Part shown: piece by piece, positions 33,116-41,989 of the stretch | Layout of the letters: each line of letters opens with the position of its first letter | Position numbering within the stretch: position 1 is the first letter of the stretch | NCBI GenBank assembly: GCA_034440395.1 | Contig: JAWXBW010000074.1 | Span: 1-46,520 of the forward strand | From: JAAUTS01 sp034440395 | GTDB taxonomy: Bacteria > Verrucomicrobiota > Verrucomicrobiia > Methylacidiphilales > JAAUTS01 | Length of the DNA: 46,520 nucleotides | Reading direction: 5' to 3' | Notes under the pieces: model-generated | What the model saw: only the letters and a program-made list of their open reading frames with translations | The model's database searches: none | What the model was told of the DNA's origin: nothing | Program-made: the position numbers and the translations under genes

Positions 33116-34617
33116 ACGAGCCCATCTACTTCGTCGCCGCTCCCATGCTGATCGCCATCATCAGCCTCTTCTGGCGTGAACCCTCCACCACCCGCCGCCT
33201 CTTCGGCGTCCTTTCTGCTGCTTTTATCACCCTTGGTGCGCTCTATTTCGTTATTACCCTAAGCCTTAACGAACAACGCCTTATCCTCAACGTCGGAGAT
33301 TGGAAGGCACCCCTCGGAATCACTCTCGTGCTCGACCCTTTAGCCGCCATTATGCTTTTCCTCTCAGGTTTCAGTGCCCTAGCAAGCCTACTCTACTCCA
33401 TGTTCGAACTCCCCACCCGCAGCGAACATCCACTCCGTCAACCCCTCCTCTTTTTTCTCCTCACTGGCATCAACCTCTCCTTCGTCACAGGAGATCTCTT
33501 CAACCTCTTCGTCGCCTTTGAAATAATGCTCATCTCCTCCTATGCCCTCTTGACCCTTGAGGCTAACGACTGGGACATCAAACAATCCTTCCCCTACCTC
33601 ACGATCAATCTCCTCGGCAGCACACTCTTTCTTGCCGCCTGCGGTTTAGCCTACTCCATCTACGGCTCCCTCAACTTCGCTCACATGGCCTCCCAAACCA
33701 CCGCCCTAGCTGGAGACTCCCGCCTCCTCGTCTTAGCTACCCTTTTGATGTGCGTGTTTTCCATTAAAGCAGGCATCTTCCCATTCTACTACTGGCTCCC
33801 CAACAGCTACCCCATTCTGCCCACACCTCTAGCCGCCTTCTTTGCCGGCATGTTAACTAAGGTCGGCATTTATGTTCTCTTTCGTCTCTTCACCACCGTC
33901 TTACCCCACGACCTCACGAGCCTGCACACCCTTCTTGCATGGTTAGCTGGTGCTACCATGATCTTCGGCGTGCTAGGTGCCGTCTCTCGCAATTTCATTC
34001 GCGGTATCCTCTCCTTCCACATCTTGAGCCAGATCGGCTACATGGCTCTTGCCATCGCCTTCTTCACCCCCCTCTCACTCGCAGCCTGTGTATTCTATAT
34101 TATTCACCACATTATCGTTAAAGCTACCCTGTTTCTGGTCGGAGGAACCGTTTCTTCCTTAAACGGCACAGATGACCTCTCCCGCACAGGCGGACTCTGG
34201 AAAGTCGCTCCCATCCTCGGCCTGTGTTTTCTCCTTCAAGCTCTTTCCCTCGCTGGCATCCCACCCTTAAGCGGGTTCTGGGGGAAATACCTCATCTTTG
34301 TCGAGGGGATCCGACTTCATGACTACCTACTCGTTGCCGCCGCTCTCCTTGCTGGTATCCTTACTCTTTATAGTATGCTGAAAATTTGGCTCGGAGCCTT
34401 CTGGTCTCCTCTACCTGACAGTGGCGAACTCCACCTCCACGAAACCCGTTGGAAACCCCTCACCGCTGTTGTAGCTGCCATGACGATCGTCTCCTTAGCC
34501 ATCGGCCTCGGTGCTGAACACGTTTACCGAATCTCCGCCGTCGCTTCCCGCATGGCGCTAGACCAATCGGGGTATGTGGCCGCCGTCATGGCTGCGCTCG
34601 GAAAAGGGGGGTTCTAA
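33112..34617 (+). CDS. mrpD: Mrp antiporter subunit D
   Basis: NuoN-like antiporter subunit of 501 residues. E137 (NLFVAFEIML) and K219 (FSIKAGIFPFYYWLP) fall at exactly the numbers reported as essential in Bacillus pseudofirmus MrpD (from memory). The pattern of about 14 helices is intact, and LSGFWGKYLIF marks the C-terminal half. It joins mrpE through a TAATG junction at 34615-34619. Confidence 0.97.
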   Translation: MNEPIYFVAAPMLIAIISLFWREPSTTRRLFGVLSAAFITLGALYFVITLSLNEQRLILNVGDWKAPLGITLVLDPLAAIMLFLSGFSALASLLYSMFELPTRSEHPLRQPLLFFLLTGINLSFVTGDLFNLFVAFEIMLISSYALLTLEANDWDIKQSFPYLTINLLGSTLFLAACGLAYSIYGSLNFAHMASQTTALAGDSRLLVLATLLMCVFSIKAGIFPFYYWLPNSYPILPTPLAAFFAGMLTKVGIYVLFRLFTTVLPHDLTSLHTLLAWLAGATMIFGVLGAVSRNFIRGILSFHILSQIGYMALAIAFFTPLSLAACVFYIIHHIIVKATLFLVGGTVSSLNGTDDLSRTGGLWKVAPILGLCFLLQALSLAGIPPLSGFWGKYLIFVEGIRLHDYLLVAAALLAGILTLYSMLKIWLGAFWSPLPDSGELHLHETRWKPLTAVVAAMTIVSLAIGLGAEHVYRISAVASRMALDQSGYVAAVMAALGKGGF

Positions 34618-35093
34618 TGTTACCTGGTTTCCTCCTTCACCTAACCCTGAGCCTCCTCTGGATGTTTCTTAGCCAAGGTGCCTTGCCTCAACTCATCGTC
34701 GGCCTAGTCGGCAGCTTCCTGCTGCTAGCCTGCTTCCGCTCCGTCCTACCCATCCACCACTACGTGCGCCGCACCTACGGTCTCGTGCGCTTCCTCTACG
34801 TTTTTATCCGTGAACTCGCTCTAGCCAATCTCACCATCGCCCACTTCGTTTTGTTTAAAAAAACCAGTCAGATGCACCCTAACTTCATCACCTACAGCAC
34901 TAAAGGACTAGCTTCTTTTGAAATTTATCTCCTTTCCCAATGCATTACCTTGACCCCAGGAACCACTACGGTCGATGTCAGATTGGAAGAAGAAGAACTC
35001 CTCCTTCATGCTTTTGAAGCAGCCGACCCCGCCGCCGTCTGTAGCTCCATTGATTTAACCCTGAAACAGGCCATCCTAGGATTCACTCGATGA
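34617..35093 (+). CDS. mrpE: Mrp antiporter subunit E
   Basis: Membrane subunit of 158 residues with N-terminal helices and a soluble C-terminal part. It carries the family stretch ISLPTLTPGTTTVDV in the form LLSQCITLTPGTTTVDVRLE near residue 110. The start shares one base with the mrpD stop. Confidence 0.95.
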   Translation: MLPGFLLHLTLSLLWMFLSQGALPQLIVGLVGSFLLLACFRSVLPIHHYVRRTYGLVRFLYVFIRELALANLTIAHFVLFKKTSQMHPNFITYSTKGLASFEIYLLSQCITLTPGTTTVDVRLEEEELLLHAFEAADPAAVCSSIDLTLKQAILGFTR

Positions 35094-35362
35094 CACCCGT
35101 CTTAATCACCTGTCAAATCATTCTCCTCGTGGCTACCCTCGCTGGCCTCTGGCGTTTACTGAAAGGTCCCAGCATCTTTGATCGGATCCTGGCCTTTGAC
35201 CTCATTGCCGTCTGCTGCATCGGCCACATGGTGCTCTTGTCCATTGCGTGGCATACCACTATGTTTCTGGAAGTTATTATTATCTTCTCGTTATTAGCTT
35301 TCTTCGGCACCGTTGCCCTTGCCTTTTTCCTAGGCGAAAAAAAGTCTCCAGAGGAACCCTAA
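35090..35362 (+). CDS. mrpF: Mrp antiporter subunit F
   Basis: A 90-residue three-helix subunit. The motif GPSIFDRILAFDLIAVC near residue 25 is diagnostic of MrpF/PhaF. It overlaps mrpE by 4 bp and is 15 bp from mrpG. Confidence 0.95.
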   Translation: MTPVLITCQIILLVATLAGLWRLLKGPSIFDRILAFDLIAVCCIGHMVLLSIAWHTTMFLEVIIIFSLLAFFGTVALAFFLGEKKSPEEP

Positions 35363-35377
35363 CCCTACCTAAAACGC

Positions 35378-35686
35378 ATGCTCGCTCAAATTCTCAGCAT
35401 AAGCCTACTTCTGACGGGTAGCTTTCTCATCCTCCTAGCGGCGATTGGACTCATCCGATTGCCTGATGTTTATTGCCGTGCTCATGCGCTCGGAAAAGCC
35501 ACCACTCTAGGCGTTTGCTTTCTCTTACTTGCCCTATTCATTGAGCTCGGCATAGAACTCACGGGGCTGAAAATCTTTATCGCCATCTGCTTCCAATTAT
35601 TAACCATCCCCGTCTCCAGTCACCTACTCTGCCTGCTCGCCTATCGGAGCAATGTTTCTCCTTATAAAAACACTAACAGCAACTAA
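35378..35686 (+). CDS. mrpG: Mrp antiporter subunit G
   Basis: A 102-residue three-helix subunit with GLIRLPDVYCRAHALGKATTLG, the MrpG/PhaG hallmark. It is the last gene of the operon and converges on ispH across 34 bp in which no clear terminator is seen. All seven subunits are intact, so a working antiporter is likely. Confidence 0.95.
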   Translation: MLAQILSISLLLTGSFLILLAAIGLIRLPDVYCRAHALGKATTLGVCFLLLALFIELGIELTGLKIFIAICFQLLTIPVSSHLLCLLAYRSNVSPYKNTNSN

Positions 35687-35720
35687 GTGTCCAAACCCGT
35701 TTCATCCTTCATGCGTCTTC

Positions 35721-36956
35721 CTACTTAGCCCAATCTGGGAGTAAGGAGATGACGTTCACGCCACGAAATTCATAGATACGAGCAATGGTTTCTTCGATCA
35801 CGTTATTTGGACAAGAAGCCCCAGCCGTCACACCGACGACGACTTTTCCATCAGGTAACCAGTTTTCTGTTTCCCTTTCCTCATTCTTATGTTGGTCAAA
35901 ATGAATAATACGCTTAGGTGAAAGCATCTGAGTGCAATTCTTAATAAAGTAAGTCGGGAGCTTTGCTTCGCCCATTTCAGCTAAGTGTGCCGTGTTACTG
36001 CTGTTATAACCTCCCACCACAATCAACAAATCCATCGGTTGCTCTAACATGACGTTTAAAGCATCTTGCCGCTCTTGTGTGGCTCCGCAGATCGTGTCAA
36101 AGAAACGGAAATGCTCACCTACTTTTTCTTCAGAAAATTTATCAACAATCGCTTGGCGAATACGGCGCTGCACTTCTTCCGTTTCATTACGCATCATGGT
36201 GGTCTGATTAGCCACCCCGACACGGATCAAGTGCAGATCAGGATCGAAGCCAGGTGAGGTAGCTCCTTCAAACTTTTTCAAAAACTCTTCACGATCTCCA
36301 CCGTTACGAATGTAGGAGCAAACATAATCCGTTTCAGCCAAGGTAAAGACTACGAGGTATTGTCCATTGCCCCCCTCTAAAGCGCGGGAGCTGGTGGCCT
36401 TAGTTTCCTCGTGCCATGCCTTACCGTGAATGATGGAGGTGACTTGTTCTTTGTTATACTGCCGCACCCGTTTCCAAACACTCATCACGTCGCCGCAAGT
36501 CGTGTCCACGGTTAGACAGTTTAATTCTTTCAATTTATTCATGGTGTCCACCGTGGCACCGAAGGCAGGAACGATGACGACGTCTTCTTCCATCACACTT
36601 GTAAGGTCATAACCCGTTGTACCTTCTTTAATCGATTTAATCCCCATCTCGCGCAGCTGATCATTGACTTCAGGATTATGGATGATTTCTCCTAAAAGAT
36701 AAATTTTACGATCTTTAAAATGCTTTGCCGCTGCGTAAGCTAGATCAATCGCCCGCTCCACGCCGTAACAAAACCCGAAAGCCTTAGCCAGCTTAAGTGT
36801 CATGTCATTAGCCGATAGCGAGAGGCCTCCGTTACGTATATAATCAACCACACGGCTACGGTAATGGCTTTCTACTTCTGCCTGAACTTGGGACATGACT
36901 TCAGGGGTGCGCAGGTTGAAACGTTTCGGTTTAACTTCGGTTTTAATTTCAGACAT
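35721..36956 (-). CDS. ispH: 4-hydroxy-3-methylbut-2-enyl diphosphate reductase (long form)
   Basis: Last enzyme of the MEP isoprenoid pathway, yielding IPP and DMAPP through an iron-sulfur cluster. Cluster cysteines are C63 (GFCYGVERA), C154 (DTTCGDV) and C290 (DTICGATQERQ); the substrate histidine H93 lies in GEIIHNPEV. At 411 residues it is about 100 longer than proteobacterial IspH, with an N-terminal arm and inserts like the cyanobacterial and plant-plastid type. Confidence 0.97.
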   Translation of the reverse strand: MSEIKTEVKPKRFNLRTPEVMSQVQAEVESHYRSRVVDYIRNGGLSLSANDMTLKLAKAFGFCYGVERAIDLAYAAAKHFKDRKIYLLGEIIHNPEVNDQLREMGIKSIKEGTTGYDLTSVMEEDVVIVPAFGATVDTMNKLKELNCLTVDTTCGDVMSVWKRVRQYNKEQVTSIIHGKAWHEETKATSSRALEGGNGQYLVVFTLAETDYVCSYIRNGGDREEFLKKFEGATSPGFDPDLHLIRVGVANQTTMMRNETEEVQRRIRQAIVDKFSEEKVGEHFRFFDTICGATQERQDALNVMLEQPMDLLIVVGGYNSSNTAHLAEMGEAKLPTYFIKNCTQMLSPKRIIHFDQHKNEERETENWLPDGKVVVGVTAGASCPNNVIEETIARIYEFRGVNVISLLPDWAK

Positions 36957-37078
36957 TTAAAAATAATAGAATAAAGATGGGATTCGTCGAGATTGATTCT
37001 CGGACTTTTCACATTTAGTATTTAGCAGCTTTTTTAGCTCGTTTCACCTGAAATTCTCGACATAATAAAGATTCCACC

Positions 37079-37330
37079 ATGAACACAGAACTACTTGATC
37101 ACCTTTGCTGCCCCGAAACCCACCAACGTCTGACCTTTGCTACGCCAGAAACCCTGACCCGCATCAATGTGACGATAGGACAAGGCACTTGCAAAAACCA
37201 CGCTGGACAAGTCGTGTCAGAAATTTTGGAGTCTGCCTTAATCCGTGAAGACGGCTCTAAGCTTTACCCCATTCGTAAAGACATACCCGTCCTCCTCATC
37301 GACGAAGCCCTCTCATGTCCAGCCAGCTAA
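37079..37330 (+). CDS. Trm112/UPF0434-like small protein
   Basis: An 83-residue protein with the family pattern LLDHLCCPETHQRL at the N-terminus and SKLYPIRKDIPVLLIDEAL at the C-terminus. Trm112 proteins activate methyltransferases in eukaryotes; bacterial members are small and poorly understood. The second zinc Cys of the CxxC form is absent, as in many UPF0434 proteins. The 3' end overlaps the next gene by 16 bp, so the two are probably co-expressed. Confidence 0.85.
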   Translation: MNTELLDHLCCPETHQRLTFATPETLTRINVTIGQGTCKNHAGQVVSEILESALIREDGSKLYPIRKDIPVLLIDEALSCPAS

Positions 37331-37905
37331 AAGTCGGGCTCCTCCTTAGCACCTCAGACTCGGCTTCCTTTGCCCGCTTCATTCACCAAGCCCAGAGCTT
37401 GCACGTAAAAGGTCATACTCTCTATGCTTACCTCATTCATACAGCTGTCCTTTGCTGGAATCTCCCCGAGCTCATCCGCCTGCAACAACAGGGCCTTCAC
37501 CTCCACCTCTGTAGCTTAGCCGCAGAAAAACACCACATTCCCGCAAACGAACAAGCCATCTTTTGCGGCCTCGGCACCCTCGCCTCTCTCATTCAACACA
37601 CCGATATTTTTCACTCATTCTCCACTCAATCCACCAGCCCATCACAAATGGGCCCACATCAGATTGTCCATCTCAGCACTTCTGCACAAAGCTACGAACA
37701 AGCAGAAACACGGCGGGAAACCATCCGCATTGCCGCAGGCCTGGCGCAACTCTCCACCCTCCACGTCCGCCTTGAACTCGTGCCCGCAGATTTAGTGGAT
37801 CCAGAATGTCAGGAAAACGTAAATCTACTTAAAGAGATGAAGGGTGAGATCAACACTAAACAAAAAACTTCAGGCCAGCCTTCGTTGAATTTAATCATCG
37901 GCTAA
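37315..37905 (+). CDS. possible DsrE-like protein
   Basis: A 196-residue soluble protein that starts MSSQLKVGLLLSTSDSASF. The alternating pattern of strands and helices over the first 110 residues, with LHLHLCSLAAEKHHI and the GLGTLASLIQHTDIFHSF segment, resembles the DsrE/DsrF sulfur-relay fold. The Cys in HLHLCS would be at the position used in that family. The match is weak. The last 50 residues are polar and unlike DsrE. It overlaps the Trm112-like gene by 16 bp and converges with the next gene by 4 bp. Confidence 0.75.
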   Translation: MSSQLKVGLLLSTSDSASFARFIHQAQSLHVKGHTLYAYLIHTAVLCWNLPELIRLQQQGLHLHLCSLAAEKHHIPANEQAIFCGLGTLASLIQHTDIFHSFSTQSTSPSQMGPHQIVHLSTSAQSYEQAETRRETIRIAAGLAQLSTLHVRLELVPADLVDPECQENVNLLKEMKGEINTKQKTSGQPSLNLIIG

Positions 37906-38351
37906 TGAGCACGTGCCGCAAAGTGCTCATCTAATTTCCGTAAACGCCGCGATAAATCCCGCGCTAAATTTAAAATCAAAACAGCATATTCTTTAGGCCA
38001 TTTTTGATAAAGGTGATGAAGATCAGAATTCTTTAAAGCAAACAACTCCGTCCCTCCTAAAGCACGGACGGAGGCGGACCGGTTGACTACTTCGACGATA
38101 CTCATTTCACCAAAAAAATCGTTTGTGCGGAGACAGGCTAAAACAACTTCTTCGCCCGTGCCCGCTCTCTTCACCACCTCTACCTCACCACCAGCTACCA
38201 AATACATCGTGTTCCCCGGCGTCCCCTCACGCACGACGAACTCCCCACCCTTTATTTGCAAAGGCTGAGAAACCTGTGCTAGAAACTCTATAGTCTCTGC
38301 TTCTAAACCCGCAAACAGCGGCACCTGCTGAAAAAGAGTAAGCGCATTCAT
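37902..38351 (-). CDS. stand-alone cyclic-nucleotide-binding domain protein
   Basis: A 149-residue single-domain protein. The phosphate-binding cassette reads FGEMSIVEVVNRSASV, with E82 and R91 in the places that bind the ribose and phosphate of cAMP. No helix-turn-helix, channel or kinase domain follows; the C-terminal helix is basic (RDLSRRLRKL). The ATG at 38351 is preferred over one 15 bp upstream because GGAG lies 9 nt before it. It shares the strand of the cyclase operon nearby, so it may read the cyclase product. Confidence 0.9.
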   Translation of the reverse strand: MNALTLFQQVPLFAGLEAETIEFLAQVSQPLQIKGGEFVVREGTPGNTMYLVAGGEVEVVKRAGTGEEVVLACLRTNDFFGEMSIVEVVNRSASVRALGGTELFALKNSDLHHLYQKWPKEYAVLILNLARDLSRRLRKLDEHFAARAH

Positions 38352-38643
38352 CTTTAAATTCTCCATTCGAAAGAGTCTCAGTCTAAGCCTATATTCTTAA
38401 AAATACACCACCACATTGTAACTCCCACGTGATTTAAAAGCTCAAAGATTCACACAGGTCTAACATGGGGGTCAGTAACCCACGACAAAAGGCTGGAGCG
38501 GGCATGTCTTAGGTTAGAAGAGAAAATTTAGATTTTTTCTAGTCCACATATGGTCGGTCAGTTTGTTACCTTAGCGGTATGTTTTCTTGGCCAACTAGGA
38601 TTAAAGCTCCAAGCTGCGCTAGTTGAGTCGTGCGCTTGATTTA
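38352..38643. other. gap between CNB gene and M48 protease gene
   Basis: About 290 bp without a convincing gene. A 29-residue plus-strand frame (38550-38639) has no ribosome-binding site. An A/T hairpin around 38521-38540 (agaaaa with ttttct) is the nearest thing to an operon end for the protease gene, but lacks a GC stem. Confidence 0.45.
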
Positions 38644-39405
38644 TTACTTGAGGCGGCTCATACGATCCTTTAGCGGAGGGTGTGTGCTGAACGTGGGTTC
38701 GCTTGCAGACACGGCTGCGAGTCGTGAAAGAAATTGCGCAAGACCATCCGCAGCAAATCCAGATTGTGCCGCCAATGCGCGACCACGCCGATCCGCATCA
38801 AACTCCGTTCCTGAGTCGTAGCCTGTTTTAAATAAGGTGCGCGAAATGTCGCTGATTCCTAAATCGTAACTTCGGAAGTCCGAGGTGCTTCCCGCTGTGA
38901 CACCTACTGCACCAGAAATGAATTCATTGCGTGAAATAATGCGTAAGGCATGACGCCGAACTACGTGAGTGATCTCGTGAGCGAGAATACCCGCTAGCTC
39001 ATCATCATTCTGTGCGGCTTCGTAGGCACCCTTCGTAATGAACACGTAGCCGCCAGGAGCGGAGAACCCATTAATTGAGGGTGAATTCAACAGTCCGAAG
39101 CGAAAAGGCAAGTCAGGGCGATCAGAGTACCGCGCAAGGGCTTTGCCGATAAGATTCACGCGGCGTGTCGCTGCGTCATCGCGCCAGACTCCACCATAAG
39201 TTGAGACAATCTCCACGGCCACGGAGCCGCCAATGGAAAGTTCCTCCTGCAAGCCGATGCCAGTGCTGCCTTTGACAATCTTCTTGGCACCTTCCCCAAT
39301 CTTAAAGGGATCAACGGGTAAGTTAGGTAGGTTAAATTGGGCAACTGCAACGCCGACATAAGTAAGTGTCACGATGCCTAATAAAATAGTGGGCGAGGGC
39401 TTCAT
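38644..39405 (-). CDS. exported M48-family zinc metalloprotease
   Basis: A 253-residue protein with a signal peptide (cleavage likely after AVA, about residue 22). Zinc ligands are H143 and H147 in HEITH and E201 in GTEFDADRRG. The FSAPGGYVFITKG segment before the active site is typical of the YcaL/BepA-like periplasmic peptidases. It is the last gene of the cyclase operon and overlaps the SH3 gene by 4 bp. A role in outer-membrane quality control is inferred from family only. Confidence 0.92.
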   Translation of the reverse strand: MKPSPTILLGIVTLTYVGVAVAQFNLPNLPVDPFKIGEGAKKIVKGSTGIGLQEELSIGGSVAVEIVSTYGGVWRDDAATRRVNLIGKALARYSDRPDLPFRFGLLNSPSINGFSAPGGYVFITKGAYEAAQNDDELAGILAHEITHVVRRHALRIISRNEFISGAVGVTAGSTSDFRSYDLGISDISRTLFKTGYDSGTEFDADRRGRALAAQSGFAADGLAQFLSRLAAVSASEPTFSTHPPLKDRMSRLK

Positions 39406-39905
39406 GGCGCAAACTCTCCTTTACCTGTCTGTTGCAAATACGCATCCACGTCAAAAGATCCAATTATGTCTGCCACTCCTTCAAGCCATTGAATGTCTCT
39501 AGCGGCTTCTGCAGCACCACGTCGGTCCGCAAACTCCTGCGCTGCTGGAGCAAGAGGACGTGCGGCGGTGGCGGCGGTCGTTTCCGCTGCGGACGAAGTC
39601 ATAAAATCTTTCGTATTTTCGGCGGGCGGTTTCTCACCCGCAACATTGCCCAAAAAAACCCAACCGCTTCCCGAATTACTCGACACGTGCAGCCAGACTC
39701 CTTGTTGATTGCGCACGGTGAGTTTCTCACCCCAAGGCACGGAAGTTGTGGCAGTGGAACTCCGATTAGGCTCCGCCAAAAGGTCGGTCAATTTCTTTTT
39801 TGTAAACACCGTGGCGCCGACCTCATAGGCCGCCCATGCCACGCCTATCCAGGAACCCAGAACGAGAATTGTAATAGTGGCACGAATGAGTTGTTTAAAT
39901 TTCAT
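39402..39905 (-). CDS. exported bacterial SH3-domain protein
   Basis: A 167-residue protein with an N-terminal signal or anchor helix (IRATITILVLGSWIGVAWA). A bacterial SH3 fold occupies about residues 30-90: VPWGEKLTVRNQQGVWLHV and GSGWVFLGNV are the family strands. An Ala/Thr-rich linker and a helical tail (AAEAARDIQWLEGV) follow. Such domains often bind peptidoglycan or peptides. It overlaps the M48 gene by 4 bp and follows the cyclase by 12 bp. Confidence 0.85.
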   Translation of the reverse strand: MKFKQLIRATITILVLGSWIGVAWAAYEVGATVFTKKKLTDLLAEPNRSSTATTSVPWGEKLTVRNQQGVWLHVSSNSGSGWVFLGNVAGEKPPAENTKDFMTSSAAETTAATAARPLAPAAQEFADRRGAAEAARDIQWLEGVADIIGSFDVDAYLQQTGKGEFAP

Positions 39906-39917
39906 TGCAAACGTCTC

Positions 39918-41978
39918 CTATTTTTTAGTCATGATAAAAACGCCATCCCAATTCGCTGGAGGGTGCTCCATAAATTCCCGACAGCGGTTTACGTAGAGTG
40001 CAGTTAACATATCCTCTGAATTTATTCTTTTGGCAATTTCAAACTCCGTCAGTGCTCCAGAAAAGTCGCCCCGCAAGTATAACTCATAGCCTCGTGTAAA
40101 TGTCGCTGCGTTCCCCCGTTGCTCGACTGTTGCGGTGGCGGCAAATCCCAGCACTTCATAAGTCTGCACGGATTCACGCTTGCCTTTAACTCGGAGTAAA
40201 TCCACCGGACGAGTCAGCATGGCCCCGTCCAAAAGCTCATGCGTCCGGGCACCAATAAGAATCGTGGTGCCATACTCTTTGTTGGCGCCCTCCAAGCGCG
40301 AGGCAAGATTCACCGCATCGCCCACCACGGTGTAGTTGATCTTATCCGCCGAGCCGACATTCCCTACAACCATTAAGCCTGTGTTGACTCCGATTCGTGC
40401 ATGTAAGGATACGCTGTGATTGCGCTGCATGATTCGATTCAATTCAATTAAATGATCGCGGCTTTGTAATGCCGCCGTGCACGCTGCCAGCGCATGTTTC
40501 TCCAGCGGCACGGGGGCACCGAACACGCCCATGATGGCATCGCCGATAAACTTATCGAGATAGCCTTCATTTTTTATGATGAATCCACTCATCTCACTCA
40601 AGTATGTATTGATGATGTCGAGCAACTGCTCTGGCGTTAGTTTTTCTGACATCTCTGTAAAACCTGCGAGATCAGAAAAATAGACACTCAACTCCTTGCG
40701 CTCCCCGCCTAAGCGAACTGATTCTGGATTGAGCGTTAGTTCCTTTAGCACATGCGGAGATACATAGTTACCGAAGAGTCGTTGCACCTCACGCTTACGT
40801 TCTCCCTCGGTTCGCCACGCACGAATGCTGACTAATCCAAGAGAAAGTAGTGTCGCCAGCAAGGTATCCGCGACGGGAAACCATGCTCCACGTACGAACA
40901 TGAACGCACTAAAACACAAGCCCAAGACCATCATCAGGCCAACTCCGATGAACAAACCTACTGCGCTGCGATAACGCCCTTGCTCAAATATTAACAACAT
41001 CACCACCAAGGCCAGCACTAGACCCTGCCACGCTTTCTCACCTTGAATCCGGATGCCATCGCCTTGCACAGCATTGGCCCAAGCGGTGTAATGATACATG
41101 ACTCCTGGCTCGATTCGACTCAAGGGTGTTGATTTTACATCAAACGTTCCTGAGGCATTTGCTCCTACAAAGACGGTCTTACCGGCTAACTCATCACCAA
41201 AACTATCGCGAGGAAGTTCTTGCAAAGCAGCGTGTAAACGCGTCGCATCAAACTCGGCATCTCCCATCTTGTTTGAGAGCTGCTTCATCACAACCTCACC
41301 TCGCAGAATGAAGGGATAGGCACTCAGCACCCGTTCCGGAAAATCATGGCTTAACGCATTGAGTGACGCATGCCAGCGCAGACGCATCCTACCCGAGGGC
41401 GTCGCATCAAGTGCGGCGGATGCGAGCGAATGGGTGTAGTCATACTGTCGCATCACTCCATCGGAATCAGGTTCATGCCGAGCCGTGGCAATACGCTGAG
41501 CAAGATTCAGCATTGCATTGTCTTCCCGAAAACGCGGTGTCCACAATATCTGCTCTTTTTGCGCTGTTTCTGCCAGAACAACTCCCTCACAGGCGGCCGT
41601 ATAAGCCGCTAGCAAGGAATCCTGCATTGCGTCCTCCGACGTTTCCAAAAATGTAAGATCAAGCACAATGTGTTTTGCCCCAGCGCGATGCAGTCCCACG
41701 ACTAAGGCGGCGAACTCGTCGCGTGACCAAGGCCAGCGCTGCCCATTACGCACATTGAGGCGGGTAATGGAATCCTCATCAATCATCACCAACATTCCGT
41801 CGGGCGGTAAATTAGATGGCGACGCCTGCCAACGCATTAAGCCATCCAGAAAGGCTCTATCCAGCAGGGCATTCAAGCCCGCCATTTTCAGCAGCAAAAA
41901 CACGACGACAACAACACTAAGCCAAGGCAGAGTGCCTAAGATTTCCTTACTCCACTTCCGAATTCGTATCATCACCAT
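39918..41978 (-). CDS. CHASE2-domain class III adenylate cyclase
   Basis: A 686-residue membrane protein. TM1 lies at about 16-33, a CHASE2 sensor domain at about 40-310 (extracytoplasmic), three helices between 316 and 387, and the cyclase domain from about 425. Metal aspartates are D436 (YFSDLAGFT) and D480 (DKFIGDAIM). K476 and D554 (VVGDAVNLASRLE) are the adenine-selecting residues, so cAMP is the expected product, and N557 and R561 are also kept. A TPR-like helical tail follows. It begins an operon with the SH3 and M48 genes. The start codon is uncertain by a few residues. Confidence 0.95.
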   Translation of the reverse strand: MVMIRIRKWSKEILGTLPWLSVVVVVFLLLKMAGLNALLDRAFLDGLMRWQASPSNLPPDGMLVMIDEDSITRLNVRNGQRWPWSRDEFAALVVGLHRAGAKHIVLDLTFLETSEDAMQDSLLAAYTAACEGVVLAETAQKEQILWTPRFREDNAMLNLAQRIATARHEPDSDGVMRQYDYTHSLASAALDATPSGRMRLRWHASLNALSHDFPERVLSAYPFILRGEVVMKQLSNKMGDAEFDATRLHAALQELPRDSFGDELAGKTVFVGANASGTFDVKSTPLSRIEPGVMYHYTAWANAVQGDGIRIQGEKAWQGLVLALVVMLLIFEQGRYRSAVGLFIGVGLMMVLGLCFSAFMFVRGAWFPVADTLLATLLSLGLVSIRAWRTEGERKREVQRLFGNYVSPHVLKELTLNPESVRLGGERKELSVYFSDLAGFTEMSEKLTPEQLLDIINTYLSEMSGFIIKNEGYLDKFIGDAIMGVFGAPVPLEKHALAACTAALQSRDHLIELNRIMQRNHSVSLHARIGVNTGLMVVGNVGSADKINYTVVGDAVNLASRLEGANKEYGTTILIGARTHELLDGAMLTRPVDLLRVKGKRESVQTYEVLGFAATATVEQRGNAATFTRGYELYLRGDFSGALTEFEIAKRINSEDMLTALYVNRCREFMEHPPANWDGVFIMTKK

Positions 41979-41989
41979 GATGATCAGTG

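Noticed and set aside
38550..38639. 29-residue hydrophobic plus-strand ORF
   Set aside because: No ribosome-binding site and no context; may be chance.
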